DNA from: Halospina denitrificans | Lineage (GTDB): Bacteria > Pseudomonadota > Gammaproteobacteria > Pseudomonadales > Oleiphilaceae | Assembly (NCBI RefSeq): GCF_004364635.1 | Contig: NZ_SOAX01000002.1 | Coordinates: forward strand, 663,519 to 727,518 | Direction: 5' to 3' | DNA length: 64,000 bases | Part shown: piece after piece, positions 1 to 8,665 of the stretch | Layout of the letters: the number at the start of each line of letters is the position of its first letter | Numbering within the stretch: position 1 is the stretch's first letter | The notes under the pieces: generated by a model | Databases searched by the model: none | Seen by the model: the letters and a program-made list of their open reading frames with translations, nothing else | What the model was told of the DNA's origin: nothing | Translations under genes and position numbers: made by a program

Positions 1-100
1 TATTCGTTGTCACTGCAACACCCAATACTGGGCTAAAAAACCAATTGAGCCCAGCCAGGAAGCAGGTTTGAGGCGTGACTGTGCCGGTCGCCTGACATGA

Positions 101-616
101 TCAGGATTTTTCAGGGCTTTCCGTGGTTTCATTTTCCTGGCGCTCAATCACACCCTGCTTCTCCAGCGCCTTTACAGCCTGCTTGCTGAATATCTTTATA
201 CCGAGCACCAGAAGGCCGTAGGCAAGCAACAGACCGAAGGCGAGGGAGATCAGGAGGATCAGGATGATGCTTCCCATCCCGACGGATTCAGGTAGCGCTT
301 GTTCCGGCAATAGCGGCCCCGGCTGGGCCATCAGGAGGATGAGCAGAAGGGAGAGCCATACCGCCGTCAGACCCAGATAGGCCACAAAGCACCAGCGCAC
401 CAGCCGCTTTCTCTCGGCTTGGGTCGGCAAACGGTGATGGTCCTTGACGAAAGCTTGGGCTGGCGCAGCTGTTGAAACGAAAAAAGCGGCAATCGCCGGG
501 CCGGATCCCGCGTCAATTGCGAATATCGCGTTGATCGCGCCCAGAAGAATGATGATGGCGACATTGATGGCGGTAAAAAACCACACATAGCGGGCAAAAC
601 TGGAACGTCCTTCCAT
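101..616 (-). CDS. Small four-helix inner-membrane protein, function unknown
   Basis: The 171-residue product has hydrophobic stretches near residues 10-32, 37-50 (weaker), 74-97 and 115-142, then a charged C-terminal tail, so it should sit in the cytoplasmic membrane. The overall pattern resembles small proteins annotated as the ABZJ_00895 family, but I recognise no catalytic motif and give no function. The start is supported by an AAGGAG ribosome site a few bases before the ATG. It is transcribed away from the peroxiredoxin gene, with about 200 bases of shared upstream DNA between them. Confidence 0.7.
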   Translation of the reverse strand: MEGRSSFARYVWFFTAINVAIIILLGAINAIFAIDAGSGPAIAAFFVSTAAPAQAFVKDHHRLPTQAERKRLVRWCFVAYLGLTAVWLSLLLILLMAQPGPLLPEQALPESVGMGSIILILLISLAFGLLLAYGLLVLGIKIFSKQAVKALEKQGVIERQENETTESPEKS

Positions 617-760
617 AAGGTTTCTCCTTCCCTGGGACTTATTGCGAGCGGGTCAGATTCTAGTGTGCCTCGCTCCGGGTGACAAGCGCCGCACCCGCAT
701 GCTGTATTCAGAAACCAGTTCCATCACAGGAACCGCATAACCTTATTTATAAATCCCATT

Positions 761-788
761 TTGATTAAAATCAGGACCCATATACCCT
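761..788 (+). promoter_or_regulatory. Possible promoter of the peroxiredoxin gene
   Basis: TTGATT at 761-766 and TACCCT at 783-788 are 16 bases apart, in an AT-rich stretch before the peroxiredoxin start. The -10 match is poor, so this is a tentative sigma-70 assignment. I see no clear OxyR site. Confidence 0.3.
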
Positions 789-820
789 AGGGGAATCGAC
801 AACCCGCAGGAGGACGTTTA

Positions 821-1480
821 ATGACACTAAGAATCGGACAGACCGCACCGGATTTCACCGCTGAAACCACCGAAGGCAAGATCAATTTCCACGAGTGGAT
901 CGGCGACAGCTGGGCCATCATGTTCTCCCACCCGAAAGACTTCACGCCGGTCTGCACCACAGAGCTCGGCTACATGGCCAAGCTGAAGCCGGAATTCGAC
1001 AAGCGCAACACCAAGATCATCGGCCTCTCCGTCGACCCGGTGGACAACCACGACAGCTGGGCCAAGGACATCGAGGAAACCCAGGGCTGCGCACCGAACT
1101 ACCCCATGATCGGTGACACCGACCTCAACGTCGCCCAGAAGTACGACATGCTGCCGGCCGACGAAGAAGGCGAAGCCGAAGGCCGCACCCCGGCCGACAA
1201 CGCCACCGTGCGCTCCGTATTCATCATCGGCCCGGACAAGAAGATCAAGGCCATGCTCACCTACCCGATGACCTCCGGCCGTAACTTCGACGAAGTCCTG
1301 CGCCTGCTCGAGTCCTGCCAGCTCACCGCCAAGGAAACCGTGGCAACACCGGTGAACTGGAAGTTTGGCGAAGACGTCATCATCCCACCGAGCGTCAGCG
1401 ACGAAGACGCCAAGAAAAAGTACCCGGAAGGCTTCACAACCCTCAAGCCATACCTGCGTACCGTCAAGCAGCCGAAGTAA
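821..1480 (+). CDS. 1-Cys peroxiredoxin (Prx6 type)
   Basis: A thiol peroxidase that reduces hydrogen peroxide and organic peroxides in the cytoplasm. The 219 residues match the Prx6 subfamily length. The peroxidatic cysteine is Cys45 in the motif DFTPVCTTELG, and the long C-terminal arm typical of Prx6 (ending in a KYPEGF..LKPYLR pattern) is present. Cys90 and one later Cys lie outside the usual resolving position, so a 1-Cys mechanism is inferred. An AGGAGG ribosome site precedes the ATG. The gene stands alone, with its own terminator just downstream. Confidence 0.93.
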   Translation: MTLRIGQTAPDFTAETTEGKINFHEWIGDSWAIMFSHPKDFTPVCTTELGYMAKLKPEFDKRNTKIIGLSVDPVDNHDSWAKDIEETQGCAPNYPMIGDTDLNVAQKYDMLPADEEGEAEGRTPADNATVRSVFIIGPDKKIKAMLTYPMTSGRNFDEVLRLLESCQLTAKETVATPVNWKFGEDVIIPPSVSDEDAKKKYPEGFTTLKPYLRTVKQPK

Positions 1481-1500
1481 AACTTCCGGCAGCAACACAA

Positions 1501-1527
1501 AAACCCGGCCAAGGCCGGGTTTTTTTA
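1501..1527 (+). terminator. Intrinsic terminator of the peroxiredoxin gene
   Basis: A perfect hairpin (AACCCGGCC, loop AA, GGCCGGGTT) followed by a run of seven T lies 20 bases after the stop codon. Confidence 0.92.
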
Positions 1528-1557
1528 TTGGTCGAAACCTAATTAGCAGACTGGAGA

Positions 1558-1742
1558 GGGGAGGTTGGTAGTGCTCTCCGGGAAGCTCCGGAGCCATGGA
1601 TGGCGGAGGGCAGCCTACAGGGGTTTGCGCGGATGAGCGCAAACGGGTCTACAGGAGGTAGAGCCTGGACCTTTCAGCGGAGCAGGACAGCGTAGCTGAA
1701 AGGTACTCGTGGCGATTCCCGGAGAGCACTACCAACCTCCCC
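1558..1742. repeat. 185-bp intergenic element bounded by a perfect 27-bp inverted repeat
   Basis: Positions 1558-1584 and 1716-1742 are perfect reverse complements over 27 bases. Inside are two further hairpins: 1623-1630 with 1637-1644, and 1670-1678 with 1695-1703. The element fills the gap between the converging peroxiredoxin and cysI genes and carries no ORF. The layout resembles the mosaic intergenic repeats I recall from Marinobacter-like genomes, but I see no second copy here, so family membership is inferred. Confidence 0.75.
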
Positions 1743-1757
1743 GGGATGCCAGAACCC

Positions 1758-3461
1758 TCACTCGGTAGCCAGAGCCTCATGGAACATAGCCGGTGTCCGC
1801 TCGGCTTCAACAATGCCGGCCCGAACCAGAAAATCCCCAAAGTACTCCCCGGACTCCCGCTCCTTCGCATACCGCTCCAACATCGGATCCAGAATCCCCA
1901 GAATGGTCTCCTCGCCAATGTTCTCACGGTACAACCGGTTCATCCGCTCACCCTTATGGTCGGCCCCGAGATACAGGTTGTACTTGCCAAGCGCCTTCCC
2001 GGTCAGACCAATCTCACCCAGGTAGGGCCGCGCACAGCCATTGGGGCACCCGGTCACGCGCACGTTAACGGCCTGATCCGAAAGCCCATGCTTCGCCATC
2101 AGCTCATCCAGCTTACCCACCAGTTCCGGCAGGTACCGCTCCGACTCCGCCATCGCCAGGGCACAGGTCGGAAACGCCACACAGGACATCGCATTACGCG
2201 CCAGCGGTGTGCTCCGGGTTCCATCGCGCAGCCCATACTGGTCGACCAGGGACTGGATCCTGTCCTTCTGCCTGGGCGTCACATTCGCGATCACCAGGTT
2301 CTGGTTACAGGTGATCCGGAACTCGCCCGTATGCACCTTCGCAATTTCCCGCATACCGGTCCGAAGCGGGTAGCCATCCCAGTCCGCGATGCGGCCACTG
2401 TCGATGTGCAGGGTCAGGTGGCTGTTGCCGTTCTCGCCCTCGACCCAGCCGAAGCGGTCGCCGTTGTGGTCAAACTCGTAGGGCCGTGCGTCTTCCATGG
2501 CCTGGCCGTGGTACTCACGGAACTTCTCGTGGAACCACTCCATGCCATAGTCATCCATGGTGTACTTGAAGCGCGCATGGGAACGGTTGGTCCGGCAGCC
2601 GTGATCCCGCTGGATGGCAGTGATCGCCACGCAGGCATCCGCCGCCTGGTCCGCCGGCACGAAACCGGCAACCTCACCCAGGCGTGGATAGGTTTCCGGC
2701 TCACCGTAGGTGGTGCCCATGCCACCGCCCACGGCGATGTTGAAGCCGCGCAGCTCGCCACCCTCGACGATGGCGATCAGGCCGATGTCGTTGGCGAACA
2801 CATCCGCGTCGTTCTCCGGCGGCACCGCCAGCGCAATCTTGAACTTACGCGGCAGGTAGTAATAACTGTAGAAGGGCTCTTCCTCCTCACCCACGCGGTG
2901 CACGCATTCCTCGCCCAGCCAGATCTCGGCATAGGCACCGGAGCGCCACATCAGCCGCTCGCTGATTTCGTCCGACAGACGATGGATCTCGGCGTGCAGC
3001 TGGGATTCGTGCGGATTCACGTTGGAGACCACGTTCCGGTTCACGTCCCCGCAGGCGCCCTTGGAGTCGATGCCCAGGGCGTTCACGCGCTGCATCAGGG
3101 TTCGCATCTTATGCTTGAACACGCCGTGGAACTGGAAGGTCTGGCGCGTGGTCAGGCGCAGGGTGTGGTTGGCGCACTCGTCCGCCACCTCGTCCAGGCC
3201 GAGCCACTGGGTCGGCGTGAGCACACCGCCGGGCAGGCGCAGGCGCACCATGTGCATGTAAAGCGGCTCCAGCTTCTGCTTGCGGCGCTCGTCGCGCACG
3301 TCGCGGTCGTCCTGCTGGTAGCTGCCGTGGAATTTGGTCAGCTTGGTGTCCGCCTCGGCAATCGCGCCCGTGGCCTCGTCGGCCAGGCTTTCCGCAATCG
3401 TGCCGCGAAGGTAGCGGCTTTCGCGCTTGATGATCTCGCCTTCTGGGAGTTTATCAGCCAT
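1758..3461 (-). CDS. cysI: NADPH-sulfite reductase hemoprotein (beta) subunit
   Basis: Reduces sulfite to sulfide with six electrons from CysJ during assimilatory sulfate reduction in the cytoplasm. The 567-residue product has the two cysteine pairs that hold the coupled 4Fe-4S cluster and siroheme: Cys427 and Cys433 (CVAFPTC) and Cys472 and Cys476 (TGCPNGC). Length and N-terminus fit the NADPH-dependent rather than the ferredoxin-dependent branch. The ATG shares one base with the cysJ stop codon (TGATG), so the subunits are probably translationally coupled. It ends 16 bases from the palindrome-bounded repeat, which may help end the transcript. Confidence 0.96.
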   Translation of the reverse strand: MADKLPEGEIIKRESRYLRGTIAESLADEATGAIAEADTKLTKFHGSYQQDDRDVRDERRKQKLEPLYMHMVRLRLPGGVLTPTQWLGLDEVADECANHTLRLTTRQTFQFHGVFKHKMRTLMQRVNALGIDSKGACGDVNRNVVSNVNPHESQLHAEIHRLSDEISERLMWRSGAYAEIWLGEECVHRVGEEEEPFYSYYYLPRKFKIALAVPPENDADVFANDIGLIAIVEGGELRGFNIAVGGGMGTTYGEPETYPRLGEVAGFVPADQAADACVAITAIQRDHGCRTNRSHARFKYTMDDYGMEWFHEKFREYHGQAMEDARPYEFDHNGDRFGWVEGENGNSHLTLHIDSGRIADWDGYPLRTGMREIAKVHTGEFRITCNQNLVIANVTPRQKDRIQSLVDQYGLRDGTRSTPLARNAMSCVAFPTCALAMAESERYLPELVGKLDELMAKHGLSDQAVNVRVTGCPNGCARPYLGEIGLTGKALGKYNLYLGADHKGERMNRLYRENIGEETILGILDPMLERYAKERESGEYFGDFLVRAGIVEAERTPAMFHEALATE

Positions 3462-5260
3462 CAGTACACATCCCGTTGGTAGCGTTTCTCGCGGGCCAGG
3501 TCCCGCAGGTATTCGGTGGCCTCATCACGGTTCCTGTTGCCCTCGTGGGCAACCACATCGATCAGGGCCTCGTTCACGTCCGGCGCCATGGCATCCGCGT
3601 CGCCACAGACGTAGATGTAGGCGCCGTCCTGCAGCCAGCTCCAGATCTCGGTCGCATTATCGCGGATCCGGTTCTGCACATAGATCTTCTCTTCCTGGTC
3701 CCTGGAGAAGGCCACGGAGATATGCTCGATAAGGCCCTGTCGGCGCCAGTTGAGCCACTCGCTCTGGTACAGGAAGTCCGTGTGGAAATGCTGCTCGCCA
3801 AAGAAGAGCCAGTTCCGGCCCCTGGCGCCGCGCTCCTCACGCTCCTGTACAAAGGCCCGGAACGGCGCCACGCCGGTCCCCGGCCCTATCATAATAATGG
3901 GCGCGTCATCGTCGTCCGGCAACTTGAAGTTCTTGTTCGGATCAATGTAGACGGGCACGGTCTCGTCTTCCTCGAGACGATCCGAGAGCCAGGTTGAAGC
4001 CACGCCTTCACGCTCCCGACCGTTGGATTCGTAACGCACCGCCGCGATGGTCATGTGCACTTCCTCCTCCACGGCTGCCTGGCTCGAGGCGATGGAATAG
4101 AGCCGGGGCGGCAGTTTGCGCAGCATGGCGGTCAGCGTGTCGGCGCCCAGACCCGCGATGGGCCAGGCCTCGATCAGGTCCAGAAGATCGCGGCCACGCA
4201 TCCACTCCGTGAGGGCGGCATGGTCCTCCACCAGCTTCTGCAGTTCCGCATCACCGCTGTGGCCCGCCCACTGTTCCATCAGTGGCCGCGTCAGTACCGT
4301 GATCTCACGATAATGCTGGAGTGCCTGGGCCAGCGTGGCCGAGGTCTCGCCAAGGCCCACGCTCTCTTCCGGATCAAGGCCGAGGTTCTCGATGATGCTG
4401 GCCACGAGTCGCGGGTTGTTCTGCGGGTAGACGCCAACGGCGTCGCCGGGCCGATACGTCAGGCCCGAGTCCTCAAGCGACAGTTCGATATGGCGTGTTT
4501 CCTTGTTGGAGCCACGGCCATTGAGAACCAGGTTCTCCAGAACCGGCGCCGGGAAGGGGTTCCTGCGATCGTACTTCGACTTGGCCGCAGGGCCACTGGC
4601 AGCAGCGGCCGTTGCCGCTGCCTGGGAAGCACCCGCCTGCTCCTCGATAGCTGCAAGCATGGACTCGACCCAGGCTTCCGCCGCATCGTCATAGTCCACA
4701 TCACAGTCGACCCGATCCGTCAGGGGCGTGGCGCCCAGCTCCGCGAAGCGGGCATCAAAGTCCTTGCCGGTCTGGCAGAAGTGCTCATAACTGGTATCCC
4801 CCAGCGCCAGCACACCGTACTGCACGCCCTTGAGCCCCGGCGCCTTGCGCCCATGCAGGAACTCGTGGAAGTCGATCGCGCTGTCCGGCGGGTCACCCTC
4901 ACCATGGGTGGACGCCAGAATGGCCACGAAGGACTCGTTCTTGAGCTGGCGCGGCTTGTAGTCCGCCATGTCCACCACATTGGCCTTGATGCCCCGGGCC
5001 TTGGCCTGCTCGCCCAGCATTTCGGCCACGCCTTCGGCATTGCCCGTCTGGGAGCCGTAAAGCACCGTGAGGCTGGGGCCTTCCGTGCTGGCCGCAGGCG
5101 CACTGCCCGCCGCTGCCGGCTGGCCCACCTGGGACGCACGCCAACCAGCCAGATAGCCCGAAAGCCAGTCCACCTGGTGGCCTTCCAGCCCCTTGAGCAG
5201 TTCGTTGAGCTGACGAGCCTGCTCGTCCGTTAGTGGAGAATTCTGTGTCGTTAGTTCCAT
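3461..5260 (-). CDS. cysJ: NADPH-sulfite reductase flavoprotein (alpha) subunit
   Basis: Passes electrons from NADPH through FAD and FMN to CysI. The 599 residues show an FMN-binding flavodoxin domain (about 65-200, YGSQTGNAEG), an alanine-rich linker, an FAD-binding ferredoxin-reductase domain (RLYSIASS) and a C-terminal NADPH domain (GPGTGVAPFRAF and the terminal aromatic residue of DVY). It is the first gene of a two-gene cysJI unit. About 180 bases upstream hold its likely promoter and the terminator of the small gene next door. I could not assign a CysB site with confidence. Confidence 0.96.
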   Translation of the reverse strand: MELTTQNSPLTDEQARQLNELLKGLEGHQVDWLSGYLAGWRASQVGQPAAAGSAPAASTEGPSLTVLYGSQTGNAEGVAEMLGEQAKARGIKANVVDMADYKPRQLKNESFVAILASTHGEGDPPDSAIDFHEFLHGRKAPGLKGVQYGVLALGDTSYEHFCQTGKDFDARFAELGATPLTDRVDCDVDYDDAAEAWVESMLAAIEEQAGASQAAATAAAASGPAAKSKYDRRNPFPAPVLENLVLNGRGSNKETRHIELSLEDSGLTYRPGDAVGVYPQNNPRLVASIIENLGLDPEESVGLGETSATLAQALQHYREITVLTRPLMEQWAGHSGDAELQKLVEDHAALTEWMRGRDLLDLIEAWPIAGLGADTLTAMLRKLPPRLYSIASSQAAVEEEVHMTIAAVRYESNGREREGVASTWLSDRLEEDETVPVYIDPNKNFKLPDDDDAPIIMIGPGTGVAPFRAFVQEREERGARGRNWLFFGEQHFHTDFLYQSEWLNWRRQGLIEHISVAFSRDQEEKIYVQNRIRDNATEIWSWLQDGAYIYVCGDADAMAPDVNEALIDVVAHEGNRNRDEATEYLRDLAREKRYQRDVY

Positions 5261-5392
5261 CCGGAATAAGCACCTGTTACCAAATAACCTAATGCGCGCA
5301 TGGTAACAGCGTACAGTTATCGACTTAACCCATTTTATGGGGTTTTGTTATGGGTTTTACCGATATGCATTAATGGCTGGGCGGGTAGACAC

Positions 5393-5417
5393 AAAAAACC
5401 CCGGATGATCCGGGGTT
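5393..5417 (-). terminator. Intrinsic terminator of the 36-residue small gene
   Basis: On the minus strand a perfect 9-bp stem (AACCCCGGA and TCCGGGGTT, 3-base loop) runs into a T-rich tract, about 24 bases after the small gene's stop codon. The orientation excludes the plus strand. Confidence 0.85.
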
Positions 5418-5440
5418 CTGTACTGCAGACCGGGCTTCGA

Positions 5441-5551
5441 TCAGTTGTTCAGGTAAGCCCAGTCGAAGTATTCATGGAGCTCGTTCACAACCTTTTCTTC
5501 ATAGGCGTGGGTCAGTTCGAAAAGGACACTCTTGTCGCTTGCTGCTTTCAT
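5441..5551 (-). CDS. 36-residue small protein, function unknown
   Basis: The product starts MKAASDKSVLFELTHAYEEK and ends FDWAYLNN. It is acidic, probably helical, and has no signal peptide or membrane segment. Three features argue it is real: a near-perfect AGGAGG site placed 5 bases before the ATG, a strong terminator right after the stop, and a sigma-54-like promoter about 110 bases upstream, which together make a complete monocistronic unit. It lies between cysJ and pykA on the same strand but appears independent of both. I do not recognise a family. Confidence 0.72.
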   Translation of the reverse strand: MKAASDKSVLFELTHAYEEKVVNELHEYFDWAYLNN

Positions 5552-5660
5552 AACCACCTCCTGAGACGGCCTGTGTTGTCACACTGGGATGCGAGGCCGG
5601 GAAAGACATTCCGTTTCCAACCCGCGCCGGTTGCCTTCCCCGGCCCCACGCCCTGAAAGT

Positions 5661-5677
5661 TGCATACCTTGTGCCAA
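5661..5677 (-). promoter_or_regulatory. Sigma-54 (RpoN)-like promoter for the small gene
   Basis: The minus strand reads TTGGCACAAGGTATGCA, against the consensus TTGGCAC-N5-TTGCA. The invariant GG (-24) and GC (-12) are present and exactly 10 bases apart, with one mismatch in the -12 element. Transcription would start near 5650, giving a 5' leader of about 100 bases. I did not identify an activator site. Confidence 0.5.
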
Positions 5678-5805
5678 CTGCCACTCACACTTCAATTATA
5701 TGTTTTTAAACGATTTTCAACAACCACGGGAAGAGTGCATCCGGCGTCCACTGCGCCATGGAAAGGCAGCCCTGTGGCTGGATGCACCTCCGGGGGGCAT
5801 TCGTC

Positions 5806-7254
5806 TCAGTTGATTTCCGATCCGACTCGAACAACCTTCATCGAATTGGTTCCACCCTGGGCATTCACGTAATCACCCTTGGTGATAACGACCAGATCGC
5901 CGTCCTGAACCACCCCTCGACTCACCAGCTCGGAGACAGCCAGTGCATTGGTCCGTTCATTGGGAATGCTCACCGTATCAAAGGGGATCGTCTGGACGCC
6001 CCGGAAAAGGACAACGCGGTGCTGCGTGGTGTGATGCCGGGAAAAAGCGAAGATAGGGAGGCTCGACTTGATCCGGGACATCAATCTGGGCGTTGCCCCG
6101 GACTCCGTCATACAGATGATGGCCGCAGTGCCAGTGAGATGGTTGGCCGCGTACATCGCGGACAACGCAACCGCTTCGTCCACGTGTGTCATGGTCTCGT
6201 GAATGCGATGCTGGGACTGGTGCATGGAGGGGTGTTTTTCAGCCCCCAGGCAGATCCGGACCATGGCTTTCACCGCCTCCACCGGGTAGTCACCGACCGC
6301 GGTTTCGGCCGACAGCATGACGGCATCGGTGTAGTCCATAACCGCGTTGGCCACGTCCGAGACCTCGGCGCGGGTCGGCATGGGGCTGGTGATCATGGAT
6401 TCCATCATCTGGGTGGCGGTGATGACGCCGCGGTTCAGAACCCGGGCCCGCTCGATGATGTGTTTCTGCACCCCCACCAGTTCCGCGTCACCGATCTCCA
6501 CCGCCAGATCCCCCCGGGCAACCATGACCACATCGGAGGCCTCGATGACAGCATCCAGGGCGGCATTATCGTGAGCCAGTTCGGCCCGTTCGATCTTCGC
6601 CACCAGCCCAGCCTCGGAGCCGGCTTCGTTCAGCAGGCGACGGGCCGTATGAAGGTCCTCCGCAGTGCGGACAAAGGATACCGCGACGTAGTCCGCGCCC
6701 AGGCGGGCTGCCGTCACGATATCCTGCCTGTCCTTTTCCGTCAGGGCATCGGCGGACAGGCCACCGCCGCGCTTGTTCAGTCCCTTGTTATCGGATAACA
6801 CGCCGCCGTTCAGGACCCGGGACGTAATGCTTTGCTCGCCGACCGACTCCACTTCCATTTCGATCCGGCCATCGTCCAGAACGAGCACGTCACCGGGTGC
6901 CACGTCATCAATCAGTTGCTCGTAGTCGATACCCACCCTTTCATCGGTACCGGCCTCTTTGTCCATGGCGGCGTCCAGAACGAAGTGCTGACCGGTCACC
7001 AGGGTTACCTTATGGTCGCTGAACCTTGAGATCCGAAGCTTGGGTCCCTGAAGATCCGCCAGTACCGCAACAAACCGGTCCTGCGCGGAGGCCGCTTCCC
7101 TGACGCGGGTTGCCCGATCGATATGTTCCTGTGCGCTGCCATGGGAGAAGTTGAGCCGGGTCGCGTCCACACCGGCCCTGATGATCGCGGCGAGGGATTC
7201 GTCGGAGTCCGTGGACGGGCCAAGCGTCGCCACTATTTTGGTGCGCCTGAGCAT
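5806..7254 (-). CDS. pykA: Pyruvate kinase, PykA (type II) branch
   Basis: Converts phosphoenolpyruvate and ADP to pyruvate and ATP, the last step of glycolysis. The 482 residues include the N-terminal TKIVATLGPS motif, the NFSHGS substrate loop, the active-site segment around KIERAE and VARGDLAVEIGDAEL, and the ATQMMESMI..PTRAEV signature, which matches the PykA branch (VERAE, GDPELVG) better than PykF. It lies 53 bases downstream of aceF on the same strand, so pyruvate formation and its oxidation to acetyl-CoA may be co-transcribed. A loose 8-bp inverted repeat (5735-5742 with 5780-5787) follows the stop but has no T run. Confidence 0.94.
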   Translation of the reverse strand: MLRRTKIVATLGPSTDSDESLAAIIRAGVDATRLNFSHGSAQEHIDRATRVREAASAQDRFVAVLADLQGPKLRISRFSDHKVTLVTGQHFVLDAAMDKEAGTDERVGIDYEQLIDDVAPGDVLVLDDGRIEMEVESVGEQSITSRVLNGGVLSDNKGLNKRGGGLSADALTEKDRQDIVTAARLGADYVAVSFVRTAEDLHTARRLLNEAGSEAGLVAKIERAELAHDNAALDAVIEASDVVMVARGDLAVEIGDAELVGVQKHIIERARVLNRGVITATQMMESMITSPMPTRAEVSDVANAVMDYTDAVMLSAETAVGDYPVEAVKAMVRICLGAEKHPSMHQSQHRIHETMTHVDEAVALSAMYAANHLTGTAAIICMTESGATPRLMSRIKSSLPIFAFSRHHTTQHRVVLFRGVQTIPFDTVSIPNERTNALAVSELVSRGVVQDGDLVVITKGDYVNAQGGTNSMKVVRVGSEIN

Positions 7255-7307
7255 GGTATTGCTCCTGTGATTGGCTGAGGCACGGCGGTTGCCGGCGCAT
7301 TTCCGCG

Positions 7308-8636
7308 TTACATCACCAGCTCACGCAGATCGCCCAACACCCTGGACAGCAGCGTGGTGAAGCGGGCGGCATCCGCGCCGTTGATGGCCCGGTGATCATA
7401 GGAGAGCGACAGTGGCAGCATAAGCCGGGGCTGGAACGCTGACCCATCCCAGACGGGTTCGGTGGCCGCTTTTGACACGCCAAGGATCGCCACTTCGGGC
7501 GTATTCACGATCGGTGTAAATGCGGTCCCCCCAATGCCACCAAGACTGGTGATGGTGAAACAGGCGCCGCTCATGTCGTCATTGGTAAGCTTCTTGTCCC
7601 TGGCCTTGCCCGAGAGTGTCTGCGCCTCCTCGGCCAGCTGCCAGATGCTCTTCTGATCCACATCCCGGATAACGGGGACCACCAGACCATTGGGCGTATC
7701 CACGGCCATGCCGATGTGGCAGTAGTGCTTGTGGATGAACTCCTGGTTCTGCATATCCAGGGAGGCCTTGAACTGGGGATAGGCTTGCAGCACGTAGGCG
7801 CAGGCCTTCATCAGGAAAGGCAGCAGTGTCATCTTGACGCCCCTGGATTCGCCCTCAGCTTTGTGGCCCTTGCGGAAGGCTTCCAGATCGGTGATGTCCG
7901 CCTTTTCGAACTGGGTGACATGGGGCACGTTGAGCCAGCTTCGCTGCATGCCGGTGGCGGTCAGCTTCTGGATCTTGTTCATGGGCTGGCGTTCGATCTC
8001 GCCGAACTTCGTGAAGTCCGGCAGCTCAACCCCGGGAATGCCGGCGCCACTGGCGGGCGCCCCGCCCCCGGACTGAAGCTGACGCTTGACCCAGTCCTGC
8101 ACGTCCTCCTTGAGGATACGCCCCTTGGGCCCACTGCCCTGGACCTGGGTCAGGTCCGCACCAAACTCGCGCGCGATCTTACGAACCGCCGGGCCGGCGT
8201 GCACCTGTGCCCCGCCAGAAGCCGCTGCCTCCCCGGTTTCGGCGGGTGGCGGTGTCGATGGTTCAGGCTGGGGCTGCGGGCTGGGTTTCTTCTCGGGCTC
8301 GGTTTTTTCAGGTTCCGGCTCCGGCGCTTCCTGCTCAGGCTGCTCCGGTTCAGGCGCCTCCTCGGCCTCGGCGGCGGCTTCTTCATCACCGCCCCCTTCT
8401 TCCGCTGTCATGGTCCCAACGAGGTCGCCTTCCTTGAGTTTATCACCCACCTTGGCATCGATTCGCTGGATGGTGCCGGATGCCGGCGCGGGTAGTTCCA
8501 CCGTCGCCTTGTCAGACTCCACCTCAAGCAGGGGATCTTCCGCATTGACCTTGTCACCCGCCTTGACCAGAACCTCGACCACCTCAACCTCATCGGCGCC
8601 GCCAAGCTCGGGAACACGGATCTCTTGCTCACTCAT
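7308..8636 (-). CDS. aceF: Pyruvate dehydrogenase E2, dihydrolipoamide acetyltransferase
   Basis: Forms the core of the pyruvate dehydrogenase complex and moves the acetyl group from lipoate to CoA. The 442 residues contain a single lipoyl domain (about 1-80, lipoylated Lys43 in ESDKATVEL), a long Pro/Glu/Ala-rich linker (about 85-145), the E1/E3-binding domain (about 147-185, PAVRKIAREFG) and the catalytic domain with its active-site His415 in YDHRAINGADAARF. E. coli AceF has three lipoyl domains, so this is a short form. It follows aceE by 29 bases. Confidence 0.95.
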   Translation of the reverse strand: MSEQEIRVPELGGADEVEVVEVLVKAGDKVNAEDPLLEVESDKATVELPAPASGTIQRIDAKVGDKLKEGDLVGTMTAEEGGGDEEAAAEAEEAPEPEQPEQEAPEPEPEKTEPEKKPSPQPQPEPSTPPPAETGEAAASGGAQVHAGPAVRKIAREFGADLTQVQGSGPKGRILKEDVQDWVKRQLQSGGGAPASGAGIPGVELPDFTKFGEIERQPMNKIQKLTATGMQRSWLNVPHVTQFEKADITDLEAFRKGHKAEGESRGVKMTLLPFLMKACAYVLQAYPQFKASLDMQNQEFIHKHYCHIGMAVDTPNGLVVPVIRDVDQKSIWQLAEEAQTLSGKARDKKLTNDDMSGACFTITSLGGIGGTAFTPIVNTPEVAILGVSKAATEPVWDGSAFQPRLMLPLSLSYDHRAINGADAARFTTLLSRVLGDLRELVM

Positions 8637-8665
8637 GATTCAGTGTCTCCTTGTCGCCCGCCGGA

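Noticed and set aside
1746..3482. A 578-codon plus-strand reading frame over cysI
   Set aside because: Antisense shadow of cysI, whose iron-sulfur and siroheme motifs are intact.
5300..5656. A 118-codon plus-strand frame in the cysJ-pykA gap
   Set aside because: Its composition is not protein-like, it has no ribosome site, and it runs through a minus-strand terminator and the well-supported 36-residue gene.
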